A DNA stretch of 64,000 nucleotides from Desulfosediminicola flagellatus. Its GTDB lineage: Bacteria > Desulfobacterota > Desulfobulbia > Desulfobulbales > Desulfocapsaceae. The stretch is from the NCBI RefSeq assembly GCF_005116655.2, contig NZ_CP050698.1, positions 3,743,501 through 3,807,500 of the forward strand. Direction: 5' to 3'. The number at the start of each line of letters is the position of its first letter. The stretch's first letter is position 1. A program made the position numbers and the translations under genes. Below are positions 25,738 to 33,946 of the stretch, in pieces. The notes below the pieces were generated by a model. It saw only the letters and a program-made list of their open reading frames with translations. It ran no database searches and was not told the DNA's origin.

Positions 25738-25885
25738 AGGAGGCTGTCCGACAATAGGGGTTTTGGCAAAAATCGAGACATTTTCAAAAAACAAGCACAG
25801 CCATATAGTTGATATCGAAGTCTCACTTCGTTCGCCTATCTTGCGCGCATTGTTTTTTTGAAAATTCCTAATATTTTGGACAGAT
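25738..25885. repeat. MITE-like element, copy B
   Basis: Left end AGGAGGCTGTCCGACAATAG matches copies C and D. Interior AATCGAGACATTTTCAAAAAACA and ACAGCCATATA match C (inverted) and D. Compared with C it has an insertion of about 25 bp after TTGATAT, and its right end (TTTTGGACAGA) is degenerate. It fills the metY-metX gap and is flanked by a 13-bp perfect inverted repeat (25692-25704 CGAAGTCTACGCT and 25886-25898 AGCGTAGACTTCG). Confidence 0.8.
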
Positions 25886-25969
25886 AGCGTAGACTTCGAA
25901 AGACTTTTTTACTAATCCATCAAGCCTGAAATTTAACAACCTTCAATCAGGACATCTGCGGACGGTTCC

Positions 25970-27154
25970 ATGACAACCGATCAACACAATATAACAGAAC
26001 TACCATCACGCCCTCACGACTCTGTTGGGGTTGTGAAAAAACAACAGTATACCTTTGCACACCCTCCGGAGGAACTGGTTCTCGAAAGCGGCGCACGCCT
26101 CGGGCCTGTTACTATTACCTTCGAAACCTACGGAACTCTCTCACCGAACAGAGATAACGCAATTTTGATAGCACACGCCTTTACGGGTGATTCACACGCT
26201 GCCGGATATTATAGTTCTGATAGTGAAGATGCCAAACCCGGGTGGTGGGAATTCATGATTGGTCCCGGTAAAGGTATTGATACCGACCGCTACTGTGTTA
26301 TCTGCTCAAATATTCTCGGCAGCTGCATGGGCAGCACCGGCCCCAGCTCCATAAACCCTGATACAGGTGAGCCTTACGGCATGGAATTCCCCATGATGAC
26401 CATCGGGGATATGGTAACGGCCCAGAAGGCATTAATTGACCACCTGGGTATTGAAAAACTTGTTTCAGTTATTGGTGGATCAGTCGGGGGAATGCAGGTT
26501 CTTGAATGGTGTGTCAGATACCCGAACATGGTTCGCTCGGCTATCCCTATTGCCACAACCATGCGCCACTCAGCTCTGGCGATCGCCTTTAATGAGATTG
26601 CACGACAGGCAATCATAGCCGATCCCAACTGGAATAACGGGGACTATTATGGTACCGAAAAACCCGATCTAGGACTGGCTGTAGCTCGCATGGTCGGGCA
26701 TGTGACATACCTCTCCGATGAGGCCATGCGCAGGAAATTTGGCAGAAGGCTTCAGGATAAAAATGATTTTTCCTATGATTTCGGAGTTGATTTTCAAGTT
26801 GAGAGTTATTTGCGGCATCAGGGAACAAAGTTTGTCCAGCGCTTTGACGCCAACTCGATGCTCTATATCACTAAAGCGTCAGATTATTTTGACCTTAAAG
26901 ATCGTGTCTCTACGCTCCAATGCATTGCAGAGCCTCATCGCTCACACTCAAAATTCCTGGTAATATCTTACAGTTCAGACTGGCTATACCCGACTTATCA
27001 GGCAAAAGAACTCGTTCAGGCCTTAAAACGTACAGGCCAGGATGTGAGTTTCTGTGAAATTGAAGCGGATTGCGGCCATGACGCATTTCTCATTCCCGAT
27101 GAACGTCTTACCAACCTGATACGAGGTTTTTTACATGGTATCCCCGGAAACTGA
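25970..27154 (+). CDS. metX: Homoserine O-acyltransferase (probably acetyltransferase)
   Basis: 394 residues, an alpha/beta-hydrolase fold enzyme that acylates homoserine to commit it to methionine. The nucleophile is Ser171 in IGGSVGGMQVLEW, with Asp337 (YSSDWLYP) and His370 (CGHDAF) completing the triad. The conserved 'NILGSCMGSTGPSSINP' loop is present. Acetyl versus succinyl specificity cannot be read with certainty, but metY beside it favours acetyl. It overlaps metW by 20 bp, the usual metX-metW arrangement. I see no SAM riboswitch in the 393-bp leader, which is occupied by MITE copy B. Confidence 0.93.
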   Translation: MTTDQHNITELPSRPHDSVGVVKKQQYTFAHPPEELVLESGARLGPVTITFETYGTLSPNRDNAILIAHAFTGDSHAAGYYSSDSEDAKPGWWEFMIGPGKGIDTDRYCVICSNILGSCMGSTGPSSINPDTGEPYGMEFPMMTIGDMVTAQKALIDHLGIEKLVSVIGGSVGGMQVLEWCVRYPNMVRSAIPIATTMRHSALAIAFNEIARQAIIADPNWNNGDYYGTEKPDLGLAVARMVGHVTYLSDEAMRRKFGRRLQDKNDFSYDFGVDFQVESYLRHQGTKFVQRFDANSMLYITKASDYFDLKDRVSTLQCIAEPHRSHSKFLVISYSSDWLYPTYQAKELVQALKRTGQDVSFCEIEADCGHDAFLIPDERLTNLIRGFLHGIPGN

Positions 27155-27755
27155 TGCAATCAGATTTGATCTCCAGGTTATTGCCGACTGGATAGAACCC
27201 GGCTCAAAAGTACTTGATCTTGGTTGCGGTAAAGGAGATTTGCTCGCCTGGCTCACGACAAACAAACAGGTCCGGGGAACCGGTATAGAAATGAACAAGG
27301 ACAAGGCTGCAACGTGTATTGCGCGAGGGTTGAGTGTCCTGCAGGGTGATCTGAATGATGAGGTACAGGACTATCCAGATAAGCATTTTGACTATGTGAT
27401 TTTAAGCCAGACACTGCAGCAGATATTTGAACCGGCGCGCTTGCTGTATTCGCTTTCACGGATTGGCAGACGGGTAATAGTTTCGTTTCCAAATTTCAGC
27501 CATTATTCGAGCAGACTGCAGTTGCTGCTGAAAGGCACAGCCCCAAAAAACGATCAGCTCCCCTACTCCTGGTATGACACTCCAAACATCAGGGTTATCA
27601 CCTTCTCTGACTTCAGGAAATTTGCCAGTGATGTCGGTTACACAATCGTCAAAGAGATTGCTATTAACACCAACAGTGCTAATAGTGCCGGTAACATTGT
27701 TACGTATTGCCCGAACCTGAGGGCTACCTACGGAATATTCGTAATCGAAAAATAA
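27135..27755 (+). CDS. metW: Methionine biosynthesis protein MetW
   Basis: 206 residues, a SAM-dependent methyltransferase fold. Glycine-rich motif I, KVLDLGCGKGDLLAWL (25-40), and the MetW-typical 'QTLQQIFEPARLLYSLSRIGRRVIVSFPNF' region followed by PYSWYDTPNIRVITFSDF. The protein is the usual partner of MetX and is needed for full MetX activity in other bacteria; catalytic activity of its own is unclear. The start lies within the metX 3' end, implying translational coupling. Confidence 0.92.
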   Translation: MVSPETDAIRFDLQVIADWIEPGSKVLDLGCGKGDLLAWLTTNKQVRGTGIEMNKDKAATCIARGLSVLQGDLNDEVQDYPDKHFDYVILSQTLQQIFEPARLLYSLSRIGRRVIVSFPNFSHYSSRLQLLLKGTAPKNDQLPYSWYDTPNIRVITFSDFRKFASDVGYTIVKEIAINTNSANSAGNIVTYCPNLRATYGIFVIEK

Positions 27756-27805
27756 TTCATAACCGTATTGCAGTAATACCCTACTTATCTGGAAGAAATT
27801 TTATC

Positions 27806-28792
27806 ATGTCAATTCAAACCAAAATCGGTCCGGTAACCGACTCTCTCTCAGCGCTCTGTGACCATATACATTCCTCATCGAACTGCAAGCACGACAAGGT
27901 TCCGGCTGTAGTAAAAAAACTGCTCTCTTCCTGGCAGGCAAAGGAATGTTATGACCATATCAGCCCGGTTTCTATTCCTTCACACGCTCAGGTAATAGAT
28001 ATTGTTAATCAGATTCGTCGAATTCTGTTTCCCGGATATTTCACCAAAACAAAGCTGCACGCATCCAACATTGAATATTATATCGGCAAGGAGACAACAG
28101 ATCTCTACGAAAAGATGTCCGAGCAGATAACCATGGCAATCCGCCATGACTGCCGAAGACACGGTCAGCCATGCACCGCCTGCGAACAGCAGAGCCACCA
28201 GATTACTTTAGATTTTATTGAAGCTCTGCCATCGGTTGCCTCAGTACTGGCAAGCGATATTCGTTCAACACTGGCAGGTGATCCGGCAACCGATAATCCT
28301 GATGAAATCATATTCAGCTATCCCGGTTTAATGGCAACGACTATTTTTCGCGTAGCACATGAACTGTACGAACTCAAAGTGCCCATTATTCCAAGAATCA
28401 TGACCGAATACGCTCATAGCCTTACCGGAATAGATATCCATCCGGGTGCGACAATAGGACCGGGCCTGTTTATTGATCACGGCACCGGTGTGGTTATTGG
28501 TGAAACTACTATTATCGGTAAGAATGTCAGGATCTATCAGGGTGTAACCCTTGGTGCTCTCTCATTACCACGTGATGCCGGTGAAAAGTTGCGCAACATG
28601 AAACGTCACCCAACCATTGAAGACGATGTAATTATCTATGCAAATACAACAATCCTCGGTGGTGACACGGTAATTGGTGCCGGATCGATTATCGGCGGTA
28701 ATATCTGGCTTACAGAGAGCGTCGAAACAGGGACACGAGTACTGTTGAAACGTCCGGAACTTATTTATTCTCATCCCAAAAAGCACGACTAA
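27806..28792 (+). CDS. cysE: Serine O-acetyltransferase
   Basis: 328 residues from the ATG at 27806 (GGAAG 10 bases upstream); an earlier in-frame ATG at 27707 lies inside metW and is unlikely. It converts serine and acetyl-CoA to O-acetylserine. The N-terminal helical domain (about 1-195) is followed by a left-handed beta-helix of hexapeptides (HPGATIGPGLFIDHGTGVVIG, GKNVRIYQGVTLG), with the catalytic His in the 'DIHPGA' and 'IDHGTG' segments. The N-terminal part is longer than in E. coli CysE, as in the SrpH/plant-like subgroup. An insert with four cysteines (Cys in CKHDK, ECYDH, DCRRHG, PCTAC) is unusual and could bind metal. cysK follows after 34 bp. Confidence 0.9.
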   Translation: MSIQTKIGPVTDSLSALCDHIHSSSNCKHDKVPAVVKKLLSSWQAKECYDHISPVSIPSHAQVIDIVNQIRRILFPGYFTKTKLHASNIEYYIGKETTDLYEKMSEQITMAIRHDCRRHGQPCTACEQQSHQITLDFIEALPSVASVLASDIRSTLAGDPATDNPDEIIFSYPGLMATTIFRVAHELYELKVPIIPRIMTEYAHSLTGIDIHPGATIGPGLFIDHGTGVVIGETTIIGKNVRIYQGVTLGALSLPRDAGEKLRNMKRHPTIEDDVIIYANTTILGGDTVIGAGSIIGGNIWLTESVETGTRVLLKRPELIYSHPKKHD

Positions 28793-28826
28793 TCCACCTA
28801 ATCATTACAACCCCATGAGGTGATAT

Positions 28827-29744
28827 ATGGCCAGCAACATTACAGCTACAATCGGTAATACTCCACTGCTCACTCTGGACAACTTCGGCGCAGACTGCGG
28901 TGCAACGATTCTAGCTAAGCAGGAGTCCCGCAACCCCATGGGAAGTGTAAAGTGCCGTATCGCGGTATCAATGATCGAGACTGCGCTCAAGGATGGTTCT
29001 ATCAAAGCCGGCACAACTGTAATAGAACCCACAAGTGGCAATACAGGTCTCGGCCTCGCATTTGTCTGTGCAACAAAAAATATTCGCCTTATCCTCACTA
29101 TGCCAGAGTCAATGAGTATAGAGCGGCGTAAACTCTTAAAACACCTCGGAGCTGAACTTGTGCTTACCCCTGCTGCCCAAGGTATGAAAGGTGCAATAGC
29201 AGCTGCAAAAGAACTGGCTGATAATACAAAAAATGCATTTATCCCCGATCAGTTCGGCAACCCGGCTAACCCGGAAATTCATCGCCGTACAACAGCTGAA
29301 GAAATCTGGCGCGATAGTGATGGCGAAGTAGATATTTTTGTCGCCGGCGTTGGTACAGGCGGCACCATTACGGGGTGTTCTGAAGTGCTGAAAAAATATA
29401 ATCCCGCAATGCAAACTATTGCTGTCGAGCCGGCTGACTCCCCGGTTCTTTCAGGCGGCAATCCAGGGCCTCATAAGATCCAGGGAATCGGGGCCGGATT
29501 TATACCAGCCATCCTGAACCGCGAAATTATTGATGAAGTGATGACTGTAACGAATGATCTGGCGTTTGAAACAGCCAGGGAATTAGCGAAAACCGAAGGT
29601 GTCCTCTGCGGAATTTCCTGCGGTGCCGCAGCGCATATTGCACGCGAAGTTGGGCGCAGACCCGAGAATAACGGAAAGCGCATAGTGGTTATCCTGCCGG
29701 ACACTGGTGAGAGATATCTCAGCACTCCACTACTTCAGGAATAA
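28827..29744 (+). CDS. cysK: Cysteine synthase (O-acetylserine sulfhydrylase)
   Basis: 305 residues, normal length. PLP lysine Lys42 in NPMGSVKCR; asparagine loop PTSGNTG (68-74); glycine-rich phosphate loop GVGTGGTITG; C-terminal SCGAAAHIA. It makes cysteine from O-acetylserine and sulfide and can bind the CysE C-terminus to form the cysteine synthase complex. The cysE C-terminus here ends in a charged tail (HPKKHD) without the usual terminal isoleucine, so complex formation is doubtful. Good Shine-Dalgarno (GAGGTGATAT before ATG). Confidence 0.94.
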   Translation: MASNITATIGNTPLLTLDNFGADCGATILAKQESRNPMGSVKCRIAVSMIETALKDGSIKAGTTVIEPTSGNTGLGLAFVCATKNIRLILTMPESMSIERRKLLKHLGAELVLTPAAQGMKGAIAAAKELADNTKNAFIPDQFGNPANPEIHRRTTAEEIWRDSDGEVDIFVAGVGTGGTITGCSEVLKKYNPAMQTIAVEPADSPVLSGGNPGPHKIQGIGAGFIPAILNREIIDEVMTVTNDLAFETARELAKTEGVLCGISCGAAAHIAREVGRRPENNGKRIVVILPDTGERYLSTPLLQE

Positions 29745-29770
29745 CTGCGACATCACTCTATCTTTCTATC

Positions 29771-29812
29771 CGATACAGCCAGCGTAATTGAGTGGTAATT
29801 CCGGCTGTATCG
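29771..29812 (+). terminator. Stem-loop after cysK
   Basis: CGATACAGCC (29771-29780) pairs perfectly with GGCTGTATCG (29803-29812). Likely ends the cysE-cysK transcript, although the U-tract is poor. Confidence 0.5.
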
Positions 29813-29872
29813 TATTATGCTTCACGATTATTTTAGCTGATGCTGTTCTAAATTAACTGTGAGGCCGGGACC

Positions 29873-30763
29873 ATCGAAACACGACACTTAAGAATTTTCA
29901 CTTCTGTTTACAAGAGCCGCAGCTTTACCAAAGCCGCTGAGATACTACATACTAGTCAGCCGACTGTAAGTGAGCATATCCGTAACCTTGAATTACGCCT
30001 GAACTGTAAACTGTTTGACAGACTCGGGCGTACCATCATGCCCACCAAAGAGGCAGAAATTCTTTATCCACGCGCTCTCGCAATCCTTGAAGACCTTCAT
30101 AAACTTGAAGATGAACTGGCAATGGCCGGCAAAAGTGTTACAGGTGAATTGATTCTCGGGGCCAGTACCATACCTGGTGCATATATTCTGCCCTCAATCG
30201 CCGCCTCATTTAAAAACAGATATCCCGGAATTTCGTTTGAAATTCGCATTGACGACTCTGCCAAAGTCATCGAATCAATCCAGTCAAATGATATCTTTAT
30301 TGGTATTGTAGGTGCTCAGATTCCTGCCAGGAAAATCTCCTATCAGCAATTTGCAGAGGATGAACTGATACTTATCTGTTCAGCTAACAGTGACATACCT
30401 GAAAAAATTGCACCCGAATTTCTTCCTGAATTACCGTTTATTCATCGGGAACACGGCTCAGGTACCAGGAAGAACATTGAGTCTTTTCTCTCCCAAAAAG
30501 AGATAGGGCTAAACCAGCTTAATATAGTGGCTACCCTTGGCTCCAGCACCGCAGTAAAAGAAGCCGTTAAAGCTGATCTGGGAGTATCGATTATTTCCAG
30601 ATACGCTGTTCAGGATGAACTTATCTCCGGCAGTGTAAAGCACATTGACATACACGGCCTGACAATGAGCAGAATGCTCTATATAGCATCGGCCTCAAAA
30701 CGCACGCTGCCACACCATTATCAAGTGTTTTTGGACTCGCTTCTTCAACAGGTGGAAGACTGA
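29873..30763 (+). CDS. LysR-family transcriptional regulator with AUC in place of a start codon
   Basis: 296 residues if read from the ATC at 29873. The N-terminal winged helix-turn-helix is complete (ETRHLRIFTSVYKSRSFTKA, then TSQPTVSEHIRNLE), followed by a substrate-binding domain (about 90-290: GELILGASTIPGAYILP). The first in-frame ATG (30038) would delete the whole DNA-binding domain. The frame is open upstream only to the TAA at 29849, and between them no ATG, GTG or TTG occurs in frame. The ATC aligns with the expected initiator, and GAGG (29861-29864) lies 8 bases before it. Either a rare non-canonical start, a recent start-codon loss, or a sequencing error. The ligand domain resembles CysB/Cbl-like or YeiE-type regulators; neighbouring cysK suggests sulfur control. 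Confidence 0.75.
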   Translation: METRHLRIFTSVYKSRSFTKAAEILHTSQPTVSEHIRNLELRLNCKLFDRLGRTIMPTKEAEILYPRALAILEDLHKLEDELAMAGKSVTGELILGASTIPGAYILPSIAASFKNRYPGISFEIRIDDSAKVIESIQSNDIFIGIVGAQIPARKISYQQFAEDELILICSANSDIPEKIAPEFLPELPFIHREHGSGTRKNIESFLSQKEIGLNQLNIVATLGSSTAVKEAVKADLGVSIISRYAVQDELISGSVKHIDIHGLTMSRMLYIASASKRTLPHHYQVFLDSLLQQVED

Positions 30764-30942
30764 TTACAGAGGGGTTTACGCCCTTCTGCCTGATCACGCA
30801 AAACAGAAACATGCTTTGCCCGCACATCATTTCAAACAGCTTTCACCCGTTGCATTCCTAACACACTAATGGCATAATACGTTAATACAATCACAGCTTT
30901 TCCAGCCACAGCTAACCAATTCAAATATCATACATTTTTTCT

Positions 30943-33129
30943 ATGGATAACAGAGGATTATACATTCAGCTCATAAGTATTCACGGGCTTATTCGAAGCA
31001 ACTCACTTGAACTCGGCCGGGATGCCGATACTGGCGGCCAGACCAAGTACGTCGTTGAACTTGCCAAAGCATTGGCAAGTCATGAAGAGGTTGCTCAGGT
31101 TGACCTGGTTACCAGACTCATCAATGACAAAAATGTCAGTGACGATTATAGTCTGAAAATTGAACCGATTTCAGAAAAAGCACGGATAATTCGTATACAA
31201 TGCGGTGGCAGAAAATATATCCGCAAAGAACTGCTTTGGCCTCATCTTGAAGAATTTATAGATAAAACGATTAAATTTATCACCTCGCAACCGCGCCACC
31301 CGGATATAATTCATGGGCATTATGCTGATGCCGGTTACGTTGCAAAACAACTTGCAGCCGCTTTTGATACTCCGTTTTTTTTCACCGGTCATTCAATGGG
31401 TAAAAATAAGCAGGCCAAACTCCTTGCAGACGGTTTAAAAGAATCGGAAATAGAGCGACAGTATAAAATTACAACCCGAATAGATAACGAGGAGAATATC
31501 ATTCGCAGCGCGAATATGATCATCACCTCCACTCAGCAGGAAATTGACAAACAGTACGGACTTTACTCAAACTACAAATCAGCAAAATACTGTGTAATTC
31601 CGCCAGGAATTGAGCTTGACGCGTTTCATCCATATTATGATTCCCAACTCGATATGGATTTAATGAGTGAAGAAGTCAAACAGACGAAGGTTACTCTTCG
31701 TAATGAATTATACAGATTCTGGAGTAAACCTGAAAAACCATTCATTCTAGCCCTCTGCAGACCGGATCATCGAAAAAACATTACCGGGCTCATAGATGCC
31801 TACGGTACCGATAAAGAACTCCAGGCTCTGGCAAATCTAGCAATCTTTGCAGGTATCCGTCATGATATTAACTCTATGGAGGAAAATGAAAAAGCGGTTC
31901 TGACAGATATGCTACTGCAGATGGATCGCTATGACCTATACGGGAAACTGGCTATCCCCAAACAACATGATTTTGCAACTGAGGTACCCGCTCTCTATCG
32001 TATGTGTGCACAAAGCAAAGGTGTGTTTATCAATCCGGCACTCGTCGAACCGTTTGGTCTCACACTGATTGAAGCATCAGCCTGCGGCCTGCCAATCGTT
32101 GCGACCAATGACGGTGGACCGGTTGACATTATAAAAAACTGTGAGAGCGGCTTGCTGGTAGATGTGGGTTCAACATCTAAAGTGATTGATGCCCTGCATA
32201 AAATTCTCATCGATCCTGAACTTTGGGAAAAATTTTCAAACAACGGAATTAATGGCGTAAGAAAACATTACAGTTGGTCTGCACATTGTCAGGCAACAAT
32301 TGATCAATATAAAAATCAATTACCTGCATATAAAGATGTAGCTGTAAAAGGGAAAACATCTGCAACCCGTCCTCTACGCCCTTCGTTTGGTAAGCGCCTT
32401 GCAGGGATCAAAAAACTCATGATCACCGATATAGACAACACCCTTATCGGAGACAACAACAGCCTTTATCAACTCCTTGAAATACTTGAGTCAAAACGAA
32501 GAGAACTTGCCTGGGGAGTGGCTACCGGTCGTAGCCTTGAACTGACCCTGGAAGCAATGACAGAATATGACATCCCCATGCCGGATATCCTTATTTGCTC
32601 CGTCGGAACGGAAATGTATTATGGACCAGACCTTCGTATGGATAAAGGCTGGCAAAGACATATATCTCATCTATGGAAGCCAGAGCGCATTAAAGAGGCT
32701 CTTGCGGAATTTGAGTGGTTGGTATTTCAGGAGGCAGAAGGCCAGCGTAGCCATAAAATCAGTTACTATCTGGAGAACACTGATAACAGGCTTGAACAAA
32801 TCAATGAAGTTCTTGCCGACAACAGATTACGCTGTCAGGTAATTTACTCACACGGTCAGTTCCTCGACATTCTCCCTTACAGGGCATCTAAAGGCAAAGC
32901 GGTAAATTACCTGCAGTATAAATATGAGTTCCTCCCGCGTTATGTCATGGTTGCGGGCGACTCCGGAAACGATGCGGACATGCTGCAAGGTAAAACTCGC
33001 GGTCTCATTGTCGGCAATCACAGCGACGAGCTCAATTATTTAAAAAAAATGCCTCGCACATATTTTAGCGAGGGGAAGTATGCCGCTGGAATAATCGAAG
33101 GATTACAACACTACGGCATAATTTCATAG
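30943..33129 (+). CDS. Sucrose-phosphate synthase with C-terminal phosphatase-like domain
   Basis: 728 residues. Residues 1-475 are a GT4 glycosyltransferase of the sucrose-phosphate synthase type: HGLIRSNSLELGRDADTGGQTKYVVELAKAL at the start (UDP-glucose/fructose-6-phosphate site), and EPFGLTLIEASACGLPIVAT in the nucleotide-sugar site. Residues 490-728 are a HAD phosphatase domain with nucleophile motif DIDNT (Asp496) and the acidic motif GDSGND (672-677), the sites needed for catalysis, so the protein may make sucrose-6-phosphate and also dephosphorylate it. Sucrose could serve as an osmolyte. Single gene; the LysR gene lies 179 bp upstream. Confidence 0.9.
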   Translation: MDNRGLYIQLISIHGLIRSNSLELGRDADTGGQTKYVVELAKALASHEEVAQVDLVTRLINDKNVSDDYSLKIEPISEKARIIRIQCGGRKYIRKELLWPHLEEFIDKTIKFITSQPRHPDIIHGHYADAGYVAKQLAAAFDTPFFFTGHSMGKNKQAKLLADGLKESEIERQYKITTRIDNEENIIRSANMIITSTQQEIDKQYGLYSNYKSAKYCVIPPGIELDAFHPYYDSQLDMDLMSEEVKQTKVTLRNELYRFWSKPEKPFILALCRPDHRKNITGLIDAYGTDKELQALANLAIFAGIRHDINSMEENEKAVLTDMLLQMDRYDLYGKLAIPKQHDFATEVPALYRMCAQSKGVFINPALVEPFGLTLIEASACGLPIVATNDGGPVDIIKNCESGLLVDVGSTSKVIDALHKILIDPELWEKFSNNGINGVRKHYSWSAHCQATIDQYKNQLPAYKDVAVKGKTSATRPLRPSFGKRLAGIKKLMITDIDNTLIGDNNSLYQLLEILESKRRELAWGVATGRSLELTLEAMTEYDIPMPDILICSVGTEMYYGPDLRMDKGWQRHISHLWKPERIKEALAEFEWLVFQEAEGQRSHKISYYLENTDNRLEQINEVLADNRLRCQVIYSHGQFLDILPYRASKGKAVNYLQYKYEFLPRYVMVAGDSGNDADMLQGKTRGLIVGNHSDELNYLKKMPRTYFSEGKYAAGIIEGLQHYGIIS

Positions 33130-33267
33130 TGAAAGACGTTGAGTGGGCGTTGATTACTGCCTCTTGTGTCACGTTTTGAAAGTTGTAGGTTGGTACAATT
33201 AAATCTATCAAAAACGGTAAGGGGCAGGAAGATGATTCTACATCCTGAAAGTTAAGAATCACTACTA

Positions 33268-33912
33268 CTATTCAAGCAAACTACGCTCTTCTACAGAGAG
33301 GAAGTGGTCTGAAGCACTCAGTCGCTTCAGTCGTAAATGCAATACTTTCTGGAGCATGAAGTTCATTACATTCTGATAATACCCAATATCACTTCTAAAT
33401 TTCCACTGTTTCCGTGCATTGAGTTCTAACAGAACAGACCGTATCGACTGGTGCTCTGGTGCACTGTCGCGTATTTGAGCTTCGAATTGTGTATTCAACT
33501 GAAATACAAACGGGATATTCTCTGGTTCCACTCCGCTCAAAGACCATGAAAAGTCGGATTTCAAGCTCGCTTCTCCTATATATGCATCATATATTCGTGT
33601 ATTTCCGTCTTCCGGCGAAACAAGAGAGAGCACCAGCCTCTCTTTATGGGAATACATATAATATGTTTTCCCGGGTACTGGTTTGAACTTGAACTCGCAA
33701 GAAAGAACCACAAGGGAATGAAGGTAGTCTGTAGCAATTCTTTTCAGACTATCTCTATGGACTGAAGGGAGTTGAAGGGTTTCCTGGGCCTGAGACAGTA
33801 TGCCCAGCGTCTGGCATGTCCCCTTCCCCTGCGGGTTTGGATTCTTAGAGGAATACTCGGGTTCCACATCAACACAATGTGAATTTTCTGAACGTAAATC
33901 TTTAATTACCAT
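33268..33912 (-). CDS. DUF2452-like protein of unknown function
   Basis: 214 residues, no signal peptide or membrane segment. The stretch NPNPQGKGTCQTLGILSQ, a following helical region, and 'FKFKPVPGKTYYMYSHKERLVLSLVSPED' resemble DUF2452 proteins, which have an NP-x-G start, a helix, and a 'F-P-GxxYYLY' strand near the C-terminus. The last 80 residues (about 135-214) are extra relative to what I recall of the family. It lies 34 bp after gspE on the same strand and may be cotranscribed with the secretion genes, but no role in secretion is known. Confidence 0.55.
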   Translation of the reverse strand: MVIKDLRSENSHCVDVEPEYSSKNPNPQGKGTCQTLGILSQAQETLQLPSVHRDSLKRIATDYLHSLVVLSCEFKFKPVPGKTYYMYSHKERLVLSLVSPEDGNTRIYDAYIGEASLKSDFSWSLSGVEPENIPFVFQLNTQFEAQIRDSAPEHQSIRSVLLELNARKQWKFRSDIGYYQNVMNFMLQKVLHLRLKRLSASDHFLSVEERSLLE

Positions 33913-33946
33913 TGCATAGGAACAGAAAAAATTGATCAGCAGGTCA

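Noticed and set aside
25578..25969. SAM or other riboswitch before metX
   Set aside because: No recognisable riboswitch core; the stretch is taken up by a stem-loop and MITE copy B.
29873..30037. Frameshift inside the LysR gene
   Set aside because: The HTH and the ligand domain are in the same frame without interruption; only the start codon is abnormal.
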